Shown in pieces: positions 1-5,442 of a stretch of 15,114 nt of DNA (its first letter is position 1; every line of letters starts with the position of its first letter). A program made the translations under genes and the position numbers. The stretch is from JALRBM01 sp964615445 (GTDB lineage: Bacteria > Patescibacteriota > Saccharimonadia > Saccharimonadales > Saccharimonadaceae): the NCBI GenBank assembly GCA_964615445.1, contig CAZTOK010000030.1, positions 1 through 15,114 on the forward strand, in the 5' to 3' direction. The notes below the pieces were generated by a model. It was given only the letters and a program-made list of their open reading frames with translations. It did no database searches and was not told where the DNA came from.

Positions 1-659
1 CCATTCCAACTAGCAAGTCGCAGGTATTTTCGACTGCCGCTGACAACCAGCCTCAGGTAGAAATTCACGTACTTCAGGGTGAGCGTGAGATGGCCAACGA
101 CAACAAATCGCTTGGTACATTTATTCTTGATGGTATCGCTCCAGCGCCTCGTGGTGTGCCGCAAATTGAAGTGACGTTTAGTCTTGACGCGAACGGTATC
201 CTAAATGTGACTGCCAAAGATAAAGGCACAGGCAAAGAAAACTCAGTTACTATTCAAGATAGCGGTAATATGAGCAAAGAGGATATCGAAAAAGCGCAAA
301 AAGAGGCTGAAATGCATGCCGACGAAGACAAGAAAAAGCGCGATGCCGTTGATGCGCGCAATACACTCGAAAACGCTATTTACCAGGCAGAAAAAATGCC
401 TGATGAATATAAGGATAAGATCAGCGACGACGATAAAAAAGTCATTGCCGATGCTGTTGAAGAGGCCAAAAAGCATAAAGATGCCACCGACAAAGACGAG
501 CTTGAGAGTGCTGCCAAAGAATTAATGGGTAAAATTCAAACCATTGGTGCAAAGCTTTATGAGGCAGCTGCGAAAGAAGAAAAGCCTGAAGAAGGTGCAG
601 AGAAAAAAGGCGACGAACCGGTAGAAGGTGAAGTCGTTGATGACAAACAAGAAAAATAA
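1..659 (+). CDS. dnaK: Molecular chaperone DnaK (Hsp70), C-terminal part
   Basis: Partial gene; its 5' end lies before the window and the reading frame is open from base 3. About 218 residues are visible. The first part (IPTSKSQVFSTAADNQ, then HVLQGERE, LDGIAPAPRG and QIEVTFSLDANGILNVTAKD) is the beta-sandwich substrate-binding domain of Hsp70. The rest is the helical lid and an acidic, Lys/Glu-rich tail ending near VEGEVVDDKQEK, as in bacterial DnaK. Known role: ATP-dependent binding and release of unfolded polypeptides in the cytoplasm with DnaJ and GrpE. It is the last gene of its transcription unit, since a strong terminator follows directly. dnaJ is not adjacent but lies about 7 kb downstream under its own heat-shock operator. 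grpE and hrcA are not in the window. The ATG at 90 is internal, not the start. Confidence 0.98.
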   Translation, partial: IPTSKSQVFSTAADNQPQVEIHVLQGEREMANDNKSLGTFILDGIAPAPRGVPQIEVTFSLDANGILNVTAKDKGTGKENSVTIQDSGNMSKEDIEKAQKEAEMHADEDKKKRDAVDARNTLENAIYQAEKMPDEYKDKISDDDKKVIADAVEEAKKHKDATDKDELESAAKELMGKIQTIGAKLYEAAAKEEKPEEGAEKKGDEPVEGEVVDDKQEK

Positions 660-670
660 GCGTAGAGCTT

Positions 671-706
671 AAAAAAATTCGCCCTAAAGAAAGGGCGAAT
701 TTTTTT
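671..706. terminator. Bidirectional intrinsic terminator after dnaK
   Basis: A perfect 15-bp inverted repeat: 671-685 pairs with 692-706 around a 6-base loop. The core is GCCCT/AGGGC and the outer arms are A-rich on the left and T-rich on the right. The arms therefore supply a U-tract on either strand. It ends dnaK on the plus strand and could back up termination of the opposing minus-strand gene. Confidence 0.93.
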
Positions 707-717
707 ACTAAGAAAGA

Positions 718-753
718 AGTATGCCCTCTTGCCATTCGGCAAGAGGGCATACT
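718..753 (-). terminator. 16-bp perfect hairpin downstream of solitary gene A, no T-tract
   Basis: 718-733 and 738-753 are perfectly complementary with a 4-base loop (ATTC). It starts 12 bases after the stop of the minus-strand gene at 766-1212. No real T-run follows on the minus strand, so it may be a 3'-end stabilising or processing structure instead of a classical terminator; the dnaK terminator beyond it supplies T-runs. Bases 752-753 also belong to the segment complementary to the gene's own Shine-Dalgarno (752-760). Confidence 0.75.
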
Positions 754-760
754 CTGGAGC
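752..760 (-). promoter_or_regulatory. Post-stop anti-Shine-Dalgarno element of gene A
   Basis: In the minus-strand transcript this is GCUCCAGAG, starting 5 bases after the UAG stop. It is perfectly complementary over 9 bases to the leader segment at 1218-1226 (CUCUGGAGC), which contains the GGAG Shine-Dalgarno of the same gene. The bases just after the stop are also partly shared with paralogue B (UAGCCAU, two variable bases, CUCCAG, then A or G, then G). Pairing is seen in the sequence; a regulatory role is inferred. Confidence 0.55.
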
Positions 761-765
761 TATGG

Positions 766-1212
766 CTAGCACCAGCCGAATGTCCTGTAGTTATTGATCA
801 GATCTGAAGCAAGTGTTTCGCCCAAATCGGTGAACTTGACTCCGCGCAGGTCATTGATAGGATAGGACCCACACGAACTGACGGGCATATGAAGTTGCAG
901 GTGTGTCAGACAGAAAGGCAGTACCCGATTCGGGTTAATTGCCTCATCGGTTTCTCCCAGCAACCACATGCCGTGAGTATGGAAGAGGTTCTCTTCCTGA
1001 TAACTAAACAATAGCACAAACGTCGTATCGTCGGGCGCATTTTCCGGCACAACTTCGTATACACGGATATTGAGTCGGCCGATCTGATACTCTCGAATAA
1101 GAGCATTATCGGGCGAGCTCTCCTGATGTGTCAATAGTCGCTGCGAAGTGCCAGCAAGGCGGAAGGCCTTGCTAAGCTCGACGTCGCAAATAGTCTGCAG
1201 GTCTTCTGACAT
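766..1212 (-). CDS. Unknown protein A, tandem paralogue of the gene at 1399-1839
   Basis: A 148-aa protein I do not recognise. The ATG is preceded by GGAG at six bases. It aligns with the 146-aa neighbour: an N-terminal helix (DLQTICDVELSKAF), then EYQIGRLNIRVYE (EYKLGRMYLRLYE in B), a conserved LPFCLTHLQLHMPV (LPFCAAHMQAHVPV in B), and a C-terminal YRTFGWC (YREWGWF in B). The Cys and two His of the LPFC-x2-H-x3-H block are kept in both and could bind metal, but this is speculation. There is no signal peptide or membrane segment, so it is probably cytoplasmic. It is monocistronic, with its own promoter, structured leader and 3' hairpin, and sits opposite dnaK. GC-rich codon choice looks different from the housekeeping genes. 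Function unknown. Confidence 0.85.
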   Translation of the reverse strand: MSEDLQTICDVELSKAFRLAGTSQRLLTHQESSPDNALIREYQIGRLNIRVYEVVPENAPDDTTFVLLFSYQEENLFHTHGMWLLGETDEAINPNRVLPFCLTHLQLHMPVSSCGSYPINDLRGVKFTDLGETLASDLINNYRTFGWC

Positions 1213-1309
1213 GGCAGGCTCCAGAGCATTCTACTGCTTGACCCGGCAGTAGGAACGGTGTTCACCGTGTGAACTTTGCTACTCTATAACAGAAGGAGGG
1301 CTATGTCAA
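1213..1309 (-). promoter_or_regulatory. Promoter and two-hairpin 5' leader of gene A
   Basis: On the minus strand the -35 TTGACA is at 1304-1309. The -10 is TAGAGT (1281-1286, 17-base spacing) or the overlapping TATAGA (1283-1288). The predicted start is near 1274. There the palindrome GTTCAC-ACG-GTGAAC (1260-1274) would be a 5'-terminal RNA stem-loop or a DNA operator. A second hairpin, CTACTGC/GCAGTAG with an 8-base loop (1231-1237 with 1246-1252), precedes CTCTGGAGC, which holds the Shine-Dalgarno. The whole layout repeats upstream of gene B at the same spacing, and in diverged form upstream of gene C. Confidence 0.7.
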
Positions 1310-1357
1310 CTTACGCTCAACAAGTATGCATTAATTAATAATTCTATCAAGGAGCTT

Positions 1358-1382
1358 GCTCTCCTGTAATCAACAGGAGAGC
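1358..1382 (-). terminator. Hairpin downstream of gene B, no T-tract
   Basis: GCTCTCCTGT (1358-1367) pairs with ACAGGAGAGC (1373-1382) around a 5-base loop. The stem extends by one or two pairs outward (T-A, then a G-U). It lies about 16 bases after the stop of the minus-strand gene at 1399-1839. Its sequence is unrelated to the hairpin after gene A, but its position matches. Confidence 0.65.
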
Positions 1383-1383
1383 A

Positions 1384-1392
1384 GCCCTGGAG
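1384..1392 (-). promoter_or_regulatory. Post-stop anti-Shine-Dalgarno element of gene B
   Basis: The minus-strand transcript reads CUCCAGGGC six bases after the stop. It can pair over nine bases, with one G-U, to GCUCUGGAG in the leader of the same gene (1845-1853). Compared with gene A, one base differs but pairing is kept by wobble. Confidence 0.5.
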
Positions 1393-1398
1393 TAATGG

Positions 1399-1839
1399 CT
1401 AGAACCAGCCCCACTCCCTATATTGGCTCAATGATGGGATAGCCCAGTCCACCAACTGAGAGGGGTGTAGGCAGCCGTAATCACTGATACTCACAAGCAT
1501 GCAGCGGCCTTCAACAGGCACGTGAGCTTGCATGTGTGCTGCGCAGAAAGGCAGTCTCTCTTGGGGAGTGTACATAGTTTGTTTATCTTCTGCCATGACC
1601 ATCATTGAATTGAGGCTAGGGCTAGTAGCTCCCTTAGACTCCAGTAACGATGCCAAAAGAAACATAGGCTGGCTTGATTCAGAAAGTTCATAAAGGCGAA
1701 GATACATGCGTCCCAACTTGTATTCCACAACAAGGTCATCGGATGAGAATGTATTGTCTACTAGTAGTTCCGGTTGTGTGGCGAAGTATCGGAGTGCTTC
1801 GTCCAACCGTGAGGCGCAGTACATACGCAAGCTGTCCAT
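1399..1839 (-). CDS. Unknown protein B, tandem paralogue of the gene at 766-1212
   Basis: A 146-aa protein with no family I recognise. It shares with protein A an N-terminal helix, EYKLGRMYLRLYE (about residues 60-72), LPFCAAHMQAHVPV (about 97-110) and the C-terminal YREWGWF. The middle segment diverges most, which suggests an old duplication with the conserved blocks under selection. ATG start with GGAG five bases upstream. It is monocistronic and has the same promoter, leader hairpins and 3' layout as gene A. No signal peptide, membrane segment or known catalytic motif is visible. A lineage-specific family is likely; members elsewhere in the genome would be expected to carry the same leader. 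Confidence 0.85.
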   Translation of the reverse strand: MDSLRMYCASRLDEALRYFATQPELLVDNTFSSDDLVVEYKLGRMYLRLYELSESSQPMFLLASLLESKGATSPSLNSMMVMAEDKQTMYTPQERLPFCAAHMQAHVPVEGRCMLVSISDYGCLHPSQLVDWAIPSLSQYREWGWF

Positions 1840-1936
1840 GAGGGCTCCAGAGCGTTCTATCGCTTAGACCGGCAATAGAAGCGGCTGTTCACGACGTGAA
1901 CTTAGATACTATATAACATGAAACGAAACACGTCAA
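1840..1936 (-). promoter_or_regulatory. Promoter and two-hairpin 5' leader of gene B
   Basis: A strong promoter on the minus strand: -35 TTGACG (1931-1936), 17 bases, -10 TATAGT (1908-1913), start near 1901. The transcript would begin with GTTCAC-GTC-GTGAAC (1887-1901). Then comes a hairpin CTATTGC/GCGATAG with an 8-base loop (1857-1863 with 1872-1878; one G-U pair and two further A-U pairs outside). After it are CTCTGGAGC with the Shine-Dalgarno and the ATG. The distance from -35 to palindrome is identical (29 bases) in gene A, while spacer sequences differ. Confidence 0.75.
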
Positions 1937-1940
1937 TTTA

Positions 1941-2600
1941 TCATTTTGAAAAAGCTGCTTCTGGCTCGGTAATCCATGGCAGGAATGGAGTATATCGTAT
2001 AAGTAATTGATGGGTCATTCGAATTTCTTGATCGAGCGTTGTGAAGTCAATGGCGTACAAATCGCTATCATCATAAAGCCAGTACCCTACCTGGCTTGTA
2101 AAACCGTTATAGTGAAGGGTCATTGTAACACGTGAGGCTTGGGTAATATCGCTTACTTCCTCAACTCTAGAAGAAAATCCGTGAATACTGGGTCCATCAT
2201 ATAATTTTGTATAGTGGTAGTAGTGAATATTATCAACTTGTGCTGTTGTTGATACGCCCGTAGACTTCACGAGCGAGAAAAGTATATGTTGATATGAAGT
2301 AAGGTAGGTATAAAAAGTGGCAAATACCACCAAGAGAGTAACGATAAGTACCGCCATAAACTTCAGCCCTCGTGCTGGTATAGCGAGATTAAATCCATAC
2401 CTCCTAAGAAAGATGGCGCTGATTGCAAGTTCACCTATGACGACGTGAAAAATGAAAAGGAGTGTAATAAACTGCGGCGGTTCAGAGCGAGCTTGGGCAT
2501 TACACATAAACAGTATTAAAGCTTCAAAAACGACTATGATAATAGCGGAAGTAATGAATGACCGTAGAGGTGAAATAGTTTGCGAGGTAACTGGCTTCAT
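1941..2600 (-). CDS. Membrane protein of unknown function, three N-terminal TM helices
   Basis: A 219-aa protein I do not recognise. Hydrophobic helices lie at about residues 14-33 (FITSAIIIVVFEALILFMC), 43-65 (FITLLFIFHVVIGELAISAIF) and 80-102 (FMAVLIVTLLVVFATFYTYL). After them comes a soluble domain of about 110 residues rich in Tyr, His and beta-type stretches (HYYHYTKLYDGPSIHGF, GYWLYDDSDLYAIDF). With three helices and positive residues near RRYGF, the C-terminal domain would be on one side of the membrane, possibly outside. The start has AGAGG five bases upstream. It is divergent from radC. The promoter of gene B starts only a few bases beyond its stop, so no separate terminator is visible between them. 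Confidence 0.8.
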   Translation of the reverse strand: MKPVTSQTISPLRSFITSAIIIVVFEALILFMCNAQARSEPPQFITLLFIFHVVIGELAISAIFLRRYGFNLAIPARGLKFMAVLIVTLLVVFATFYTYLTSYQHILFSLVKSTGVSTTAQVDNIHYYHYTKLYDGPSIHGFSSRVEEVSDITQASRVTMTLHYNGFTSQVGYWLYDDSDLYAIDFTTLDQEIRMTHQLLIRYTPFLPWITEPEAAFSK

Positions 2601-2714
2601 GATACCTCTAGCTTAGCATGACCATTACTTCATTGTACAAATATTAAATAGTTCTTAACCAAACTATATAATTACTTTTCCTGTGCGAAAAAGAGACGTA
2701 TAGTAGGGGTAACT
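2601..2714. promoter_or_regulatory. Divergent promoter region between the membrane protein and radC
   Basis: Plus strand, for radC: -10 TATAAT at 2667-2672 with a weak -35 TTAAAT at 2644-2649 (17-base spacing), and AGGGG five bases before the ATG at 2715. Minus strand, for the membrane gene: a -10-like TACAAT at about 2633-2638 without a convincing -35. I see no operator-like repeat. Confidence 0.5.
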
Positions 2715-3470
2715 ATGCACGCACTAACGCTGCCACGTCCATATACAATTATGGACAATGATATCGTCCTTGGTGAGGGTAACACGCACTATATTATTCG
2801 CGTTCGAGATTTGCCAGTTGAAGATAAGCCCCGGGAGAAAATGTTAGCGGGAGGTCCATCTAACCTCACTCATGCCGAACTAGTAGCCATCTTACTTGGT
2901 GTAGGGACGCGTAAAGAAGAGGTGATGGCAATGGCCCATCGCATTTTGCGTGAATATGGCGAAAAAGCGATTGTAAACGAAAGAAATCCGCAACGACTTG
3001 CAGATTCTTTACAAATACCACTCACTAAAGCTTGTCAAATTGTGGCGTGTTTTGAACTTGGTCGTCGTTTTTATCAGAGCAAAGAAGGACGACCTGTATT
3101 CGTACGTACGGCAAAGCAAGCGCATGCTCATTTAAAGGGCATGGGAGTCTTACAAAAGGAGCAACTCCGAGGCCTTTATCTTAATAGTCGCTACCAAGTT
3201 ATACATGAAGAAGTCATTTCGATAGGTACTGCTACGGCCAACATTGTTCACCCGCGCGAGGTGTTTCAGCCCGCGCTCGAACACAATGCCGTAGCGGTCA
3301 TTATTGCTCATAATCATCCCTCCGGCGTACTCACGCCAACCAACGATGATCTTATTGCTACCGATCAGCTTGTAGAGGCGGGCCGGATCCTTGGCGTGGA
3401 GCTTCTTGACCATCTAATAATTACAAACGATCAATTTATAAGCCTATCTGAAAGGAACAACCATGAGTAA
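2715..3470 (+). CDS. radC: RadC family JAB/MPN protein (UPF0758)
   Basis: 251 aa, against 222 in E. coli; the surplus is an N-terminal extension of about 28 residues before IRVRDLPVEDKPREKML. A helix-hairpin-helix-like region (LTHAELVAILLGVGTRKEE) is followed by the JAMM metalloprotease-like domain. There, Glu165/166 precede SIGTATANIVHPREVF, then H199-N-H201-P-S-G and P208-T209-N-D-D212. The usual Ser of the JAMM SxxD is Thr209 here. AGGGG supports the 2715 start; the ATG at 2751 is an alternative. RadC proteins are widespread, and their early assignment to DNA repair has been disputed; the biochemical role is unsettled. It overlaps the next gene by 8 bases, so the two are translationally coupled. 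Confidence 0.93.
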   Translation: MHALTLPRPYTIMDNDIVLGEGNTHYIIRVRDLPVEDKPREKMLAGGPSNLTHAELVAILLGVGTRKEEVMAMAHRILREYGEKAIVNERNPQRLADSLQIPLTKACQIVACFELGRRFYQSKEGRPVFVRTAKQAHAHLKGMGVLQKEQLRGLYLNSRYQVIHEEVISIGTATANIVHPREVFQPALEHNAVAVIIAHNHPSGVLTPTNDDLIATDQLVEAGRILGVELLDHLIITNDQFISLSERNNHE

Positions 3471-3741
3471 TTCAGCAGCATATACCTTATCAAACGCACG
3501 ATTCCTAAAAAATGGCAGTGGCCTTCGTTTTCTTCGTGATGGTGACGAAAATTCAGAGATTGAATATCCACTTGAATCGGCGGTTCGCTCTGGTGATTAC
3601 TTTGTCACTCTGGCGACACACCTCGATGAATTGGCGCGCACCGTACCCGACTACGCAACTCGTGCCCGTCTTGAAGATGTCGTATCTGACCTCATTTACC
3701 TACAAGATCGTTACAATATCGTTACAAAAAAAGATGACTAG
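3463..3741 (+). CDS. Small unknown protein coupled to radC
   Basis: 92 aa, not recognised. The ATG at 3463 lies inside the last codons of radC (cat-gag-taa), with AAGGA seven bases upstream, so coupling is strong. The N-terminal half is probably beta-rich (FLKNGSGLRFLRDGDENSEIEYPLESAVRSGDYFVTLATHL). The C-terminal half is a likely amphipathic helix (LDELARTVPDYATRARLEDVVSDLIYLQDRY). It is acidic, soluble and has no cysteines. The same DNA is open in another frame, but coupling and composition favour this one. A function linked to RadC is only suggested by the overlap. Confidence 0.75.
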   Translation: MSNSAAYTLSNARFLKNGSGLRFLRDGDENSEIEYPLESAVRSGDYFVTLATHLDELARTVPDYATRARLEDVVSDLIYLQDRYNIVTKKDD

Positions 3742-3750
3742 ATAGCACAA

Positions 3751-3777
3751 ACCCCTCGTTCGTAGCGAGCGAGGGGT
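3751..3777. terminator. 12-bp hairpin between convergent genes, no T-tract
   Basis: ACCCCTCGTTCG (3751-3762) pairs with 3766-3777 around a 3-base loop, with one G-U. It stands 14 bases after the stop of the minus-strand gene C and 10 bases after the plus-strand gene at 3463-3741, so it could end either transcript. There is no T-run on either side. Confidence 0.65.
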
Positions 3778-3778
3778 G

Positions 3779-3787
3779 TACTTGAAG
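3779..3787 (-). promoter_or_regulatory. Post-stop anti-Shine-Dalgarno element of gene C
   Basis: The minus-strand transcript reads CUUCAAGUA four bases after the UAA stop. It can pair over nine bases, with one G-U, to UACUUGGAG in the leader of the same gene (4202-4210). Both partners differ in sequence from those of genes A and B, yet complementarity is kept. Confidence 0.5.
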
Positions 3788-3791
3788 TGTG

Positions 3792-4196
3792 TTACATAAC
3801 CCCAGCCATGATGAGCGCCATATCTCTGGCGATCTGTTCAATCAGTATTGAGGCCGGACTCATCGGGTCGTTCAGCCATGCTGACATGTCGAAGTATCTG
3901 AATGTTGACTCGTCATATGGGTAATACCCTGCGTTATCCGGGTGGTATGAGCTGTGTGCAATATGCGAGAGACTCCAGGCACTTTGTACTCTATCTGTTT
4001 GCTCTTCGACGAGCACGATCACATAATGCTTGTAACTAGCTCTATGCAACTCCAACCGGAAAGCGCCAGGGAGGCTGACCGATGTTAACAGGTTGACGTT
4101 GGCGCATGTATTCACGCGGCCGCCAAGCCTTTCTGCCAGAGTATGCATCCAACCCAGCGCATGCTCCTCTTGAAGGCCAAATCCTAGCACGGCCAT
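3792..4196 (-). CDS. Unknown protein C, solitary gene with the same leader type as A and B
   Basis: 134 aa with no family I recognise. The ATG at 4196 has GGAG five bases upstream. Visible parts: an N-terminal helix (EEHALGWMHTLAERLGG), a probable beta pair (FRLELHRASYKHYVIVLVEE), a His/Tyr-rich middle (IAHSSYHPDNAGYYPYDESTF) and a C-terminal helix (ILIEQIARDMALIMAG). The order helix, then GxxxLEL-type strand, then a long strand recalls A and B, but residue-level similarity is too low to claim homology. It is monocistronic, convergent with the radC operon, and carries the two-hairpin leader and the post-stop complementary element. Codon choice is GC-richer than in radC. Function unknown. Confidence 0.8.
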   Translation of the reverse strand: MAVLGFGLQEEHALGWMHTLAERLGGRVNTCANVNLLTSVSLPGAFRLELHRASYKHYVIVLVEEQTDRVQSAWSLSHIAHSSYHPDNAGYYPYDESTFRYFDMSAWLNDPMSPASILIEQIARDMALIMAGVM

Positions 4197-4290
4197 TGTC
4201 GCTCCAAGTATCCTGTTACTTTTGCCGGAACAGTAGCGGCGTTTTAAAAAAACTGATGATTATTTTAATATATCTAGTACTTTACGTCAA
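4197..4290 (-). promoter_or_regulatory. Promoter and two-hairpin 5' leader of gene C
   Basis: Minus strand: -35 TTGACG (4285-4290), 17 bases, -10 TAAAAT (4262-4267), start near 4255. The first hairpin is GTTTT-TTT-AAAAC (4241-4253), at the same place as GTTCAC-N3-GTGAAC in A and B but with different stem bases. The second is CTGTT/AACAG (4213-4217 with 4229-4233), with CCGG and AAAG in its loop region, followed by TACTTGGAG with the Shine-Dalgarno. The segment from CCG-CTACTG to GGAG aligns with the leaders of A and B. Confidence 0.65.
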
Positions 4291-4300
4291 TATTATCTGT

Positions 4301-4330
4301 CTGGCATTGGCATGCATGTGATGGTACAGT
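4301..4330 (+). promoter_or_regulatory. Promoter of the anchored/secreted gene pair
   Basis: -35 CTGGCA (4301-4306), 18 bases, -10 TACAGT (4325-4330). The leader of about 30 bases is A-rich and ends in AGGA eight bases before the ATG at 4368. It is back to back with the promoter of gene C. Confidence 0.5.
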
Positions 4331-4367
4331 AGAAAAGAACACATAAAAAATAAACAGGAAAAAACAT

Positions 4368-4679
4368 ATGAATTGGTTTGCGAGGCATAAAAAACCACTT
4401 CTTATCACAGTTGGCATTATAGGAGTCATTGTGGTGGCTATCGGTACATGGGCAATTCTGAAGGCTATGGAGCCAAAGGGAAGCGCAGCAATGCAACAAA
4501 CAAACAACCCTCAGGCATCATCTCAACAGACGACAACTTCTACGACGCAGCTTGACAGTCAGACTAGCTCGTCCATTGATTCACTTCAAAGCTCATTTAA
4601 AAATGGCTCGGCTGACGATACTGCGCTGGACGATGCATTAAATGATACAAACCAACAGATTACTGTGCCAACGGAGTAG
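4368..4679 (+). CDS. Membrane-anchored Ser/Thr/Gln-rich protein, unknown function
   Basis: 103 aa. A short basic N-terminus (MNWFARHKKP) is followed by one hydrophobic helix at about residues 11-31 (LLITVGIIGVIVVAIGTWAIL). The remaining 70 residues are low-complexity and rich in Ser, Thr, Gln, Asn and Asp (QASSQQTTTSTTQLDSQTSS). The positive-inside rule predicts an extracytoplasmic tail. It is followed nine bases later by a second exported protein, so the two form an operon, probably at the cell surface. I recognise no domain. The low-complexity tail resembles linkers of surface proteins; nothing indicates an enzyme. Confidence 0.8.
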   Translation: MNWFARHKKPLLITVGIIGVIVVAIGTWAILKAMEPKGSAAMQQTNNPQASSQQTTTSTTQLDSQTSSSIDSLQSSFKNGSADDTALDDALNDTNQQITVPTE

Positions 4680-4688
4680 GAGATAAAC

Positions 4689-5399
4689 ATGAAACGAATT
4701 ATCCGTATAAGTATCATTCTAGCAGTAGTAATAGTCGGCGTGGCGCCAGTCCAAACGACATTTGCTGTTAGCTCAACAACTACCGATACGCAACAAATTC
4801 GCCTTGACGCAATAAAGACCAAAGGTTCCCAGGAAATTGATCGCCGTTTGACAAAACTCACTACACTGAGTGCAAAAATTAGTGCTGCAACAAAACTATC
4901 TGCAGCCGACAAGACAGCACTTACTACTCAAGTTACCACTGAGATAAATAGTCTCACTACCTTGAAAGCGACGCTTAGCGCAGAAACGACACTAGCGGCA
5001 GCTAAAGCCGATGCACAGTTAATTATTTCTGGATATCGTGTCTATGCGCTTATTGTACCGAAAGTCTATCTTATTAAAGTGGCCGACGATCAGCAAGTGA
5101 ATGAGGCAAAAATTGCTGATATATTGTCAAAGGTACAAACAGCTCTTACGAATGCCAAAAATAATGGACAAAATGTTGCCGATTTACAATTAAAACTAAG
5201 TGATGCTACGGCAAAACAACAAGCCGCTCAAGCGATTTCTTCCAGTATTGAAACGAAAGTTATTACGCTTCAGCCAACCGATTACAATAGCGACCATACC
5301 ATTCTTTCGGGCGATAAAGATCAGCTTCAAACTGTACGGACTGACCTTAAAGCAGCAGTTGACGATCTTGTGGCGATCCGTGATGGGCTAAAACGTTAA
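4689..5399 (+). CDS. Secreted helical (coiled-coil-like) protein, unknown function
   Basis: 236 aa. A signal peptide is clear: MKRIIR, a hydrophobic core (ISIILAVVIVGVAPV) and a probable cleavage site after TTFA or nearby. The mature part is mostly amphipathic helix, rich in Ala, Thr, Lys, Leu and Gln, with heptad-like spacing (LTKLTTLSAKISAATKLSAADKTALTTQVTTEINSL in two overlapping stretches) and helices at about 130-185 and 210-236. There are no cysteines and no catalytic motif. Start: GGAG seven to eight bases before the ATG, overlapping the stop region of the previous gene. It is likely an exported or wall-associated structural protein working with its upstream partner. No family assigned. 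Confidence 0.85.
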   Translation: MKRIIRISIILAVVIVGVAPVQTTFAVSSTTTDTQQIRLDAIKTKGSQEIDRRLTKLTTLSAKISAATKLSAADKTALTTQVTTEINSLTTLKATLSAETTLAAAKADAQLIISGYRVYALIVPKVYLIKVADDQQVNEAKIADILSKVQTALTNAKNNGQNVADLQLKLSDATAKQQAAQAISSSIETKVITLQPTDYNSDHTILSGDKDQLQTVRTDLKAAVDDLVAIRDGLKR

Positions 5400-5405
5400 T
5401 TTTGC

Positions 5406-5442
5406 TTGTGCTTAGCTTTTAAACGGTGCTACAGTAACATAT
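5406..5442 (+). promoter_or_regulatory. Near-leaderless promoter of the FAD oxidoreductase
   Basis: -35 TTGTGC (5406-5411), 18 bases, extended -10 TG-C-TACAGT (5427-5435). The ATG at 5443 begins seven bases after the -10 box, so transcription would start at or next to the start codon. There is no Shine-Dalgarno. Confidence 0.65.

Noticed and set aside
752..1226. The inverted 9-base segments around gene A (and similar pairs around B, C and D) as terminal inverted repeats of small mobile elements
   Set aside because: No target-site duplication or transposase is seen; the segments coincide exactly with the Shine-Dalgarno and the post-stop position, which fits RNA pairing better.
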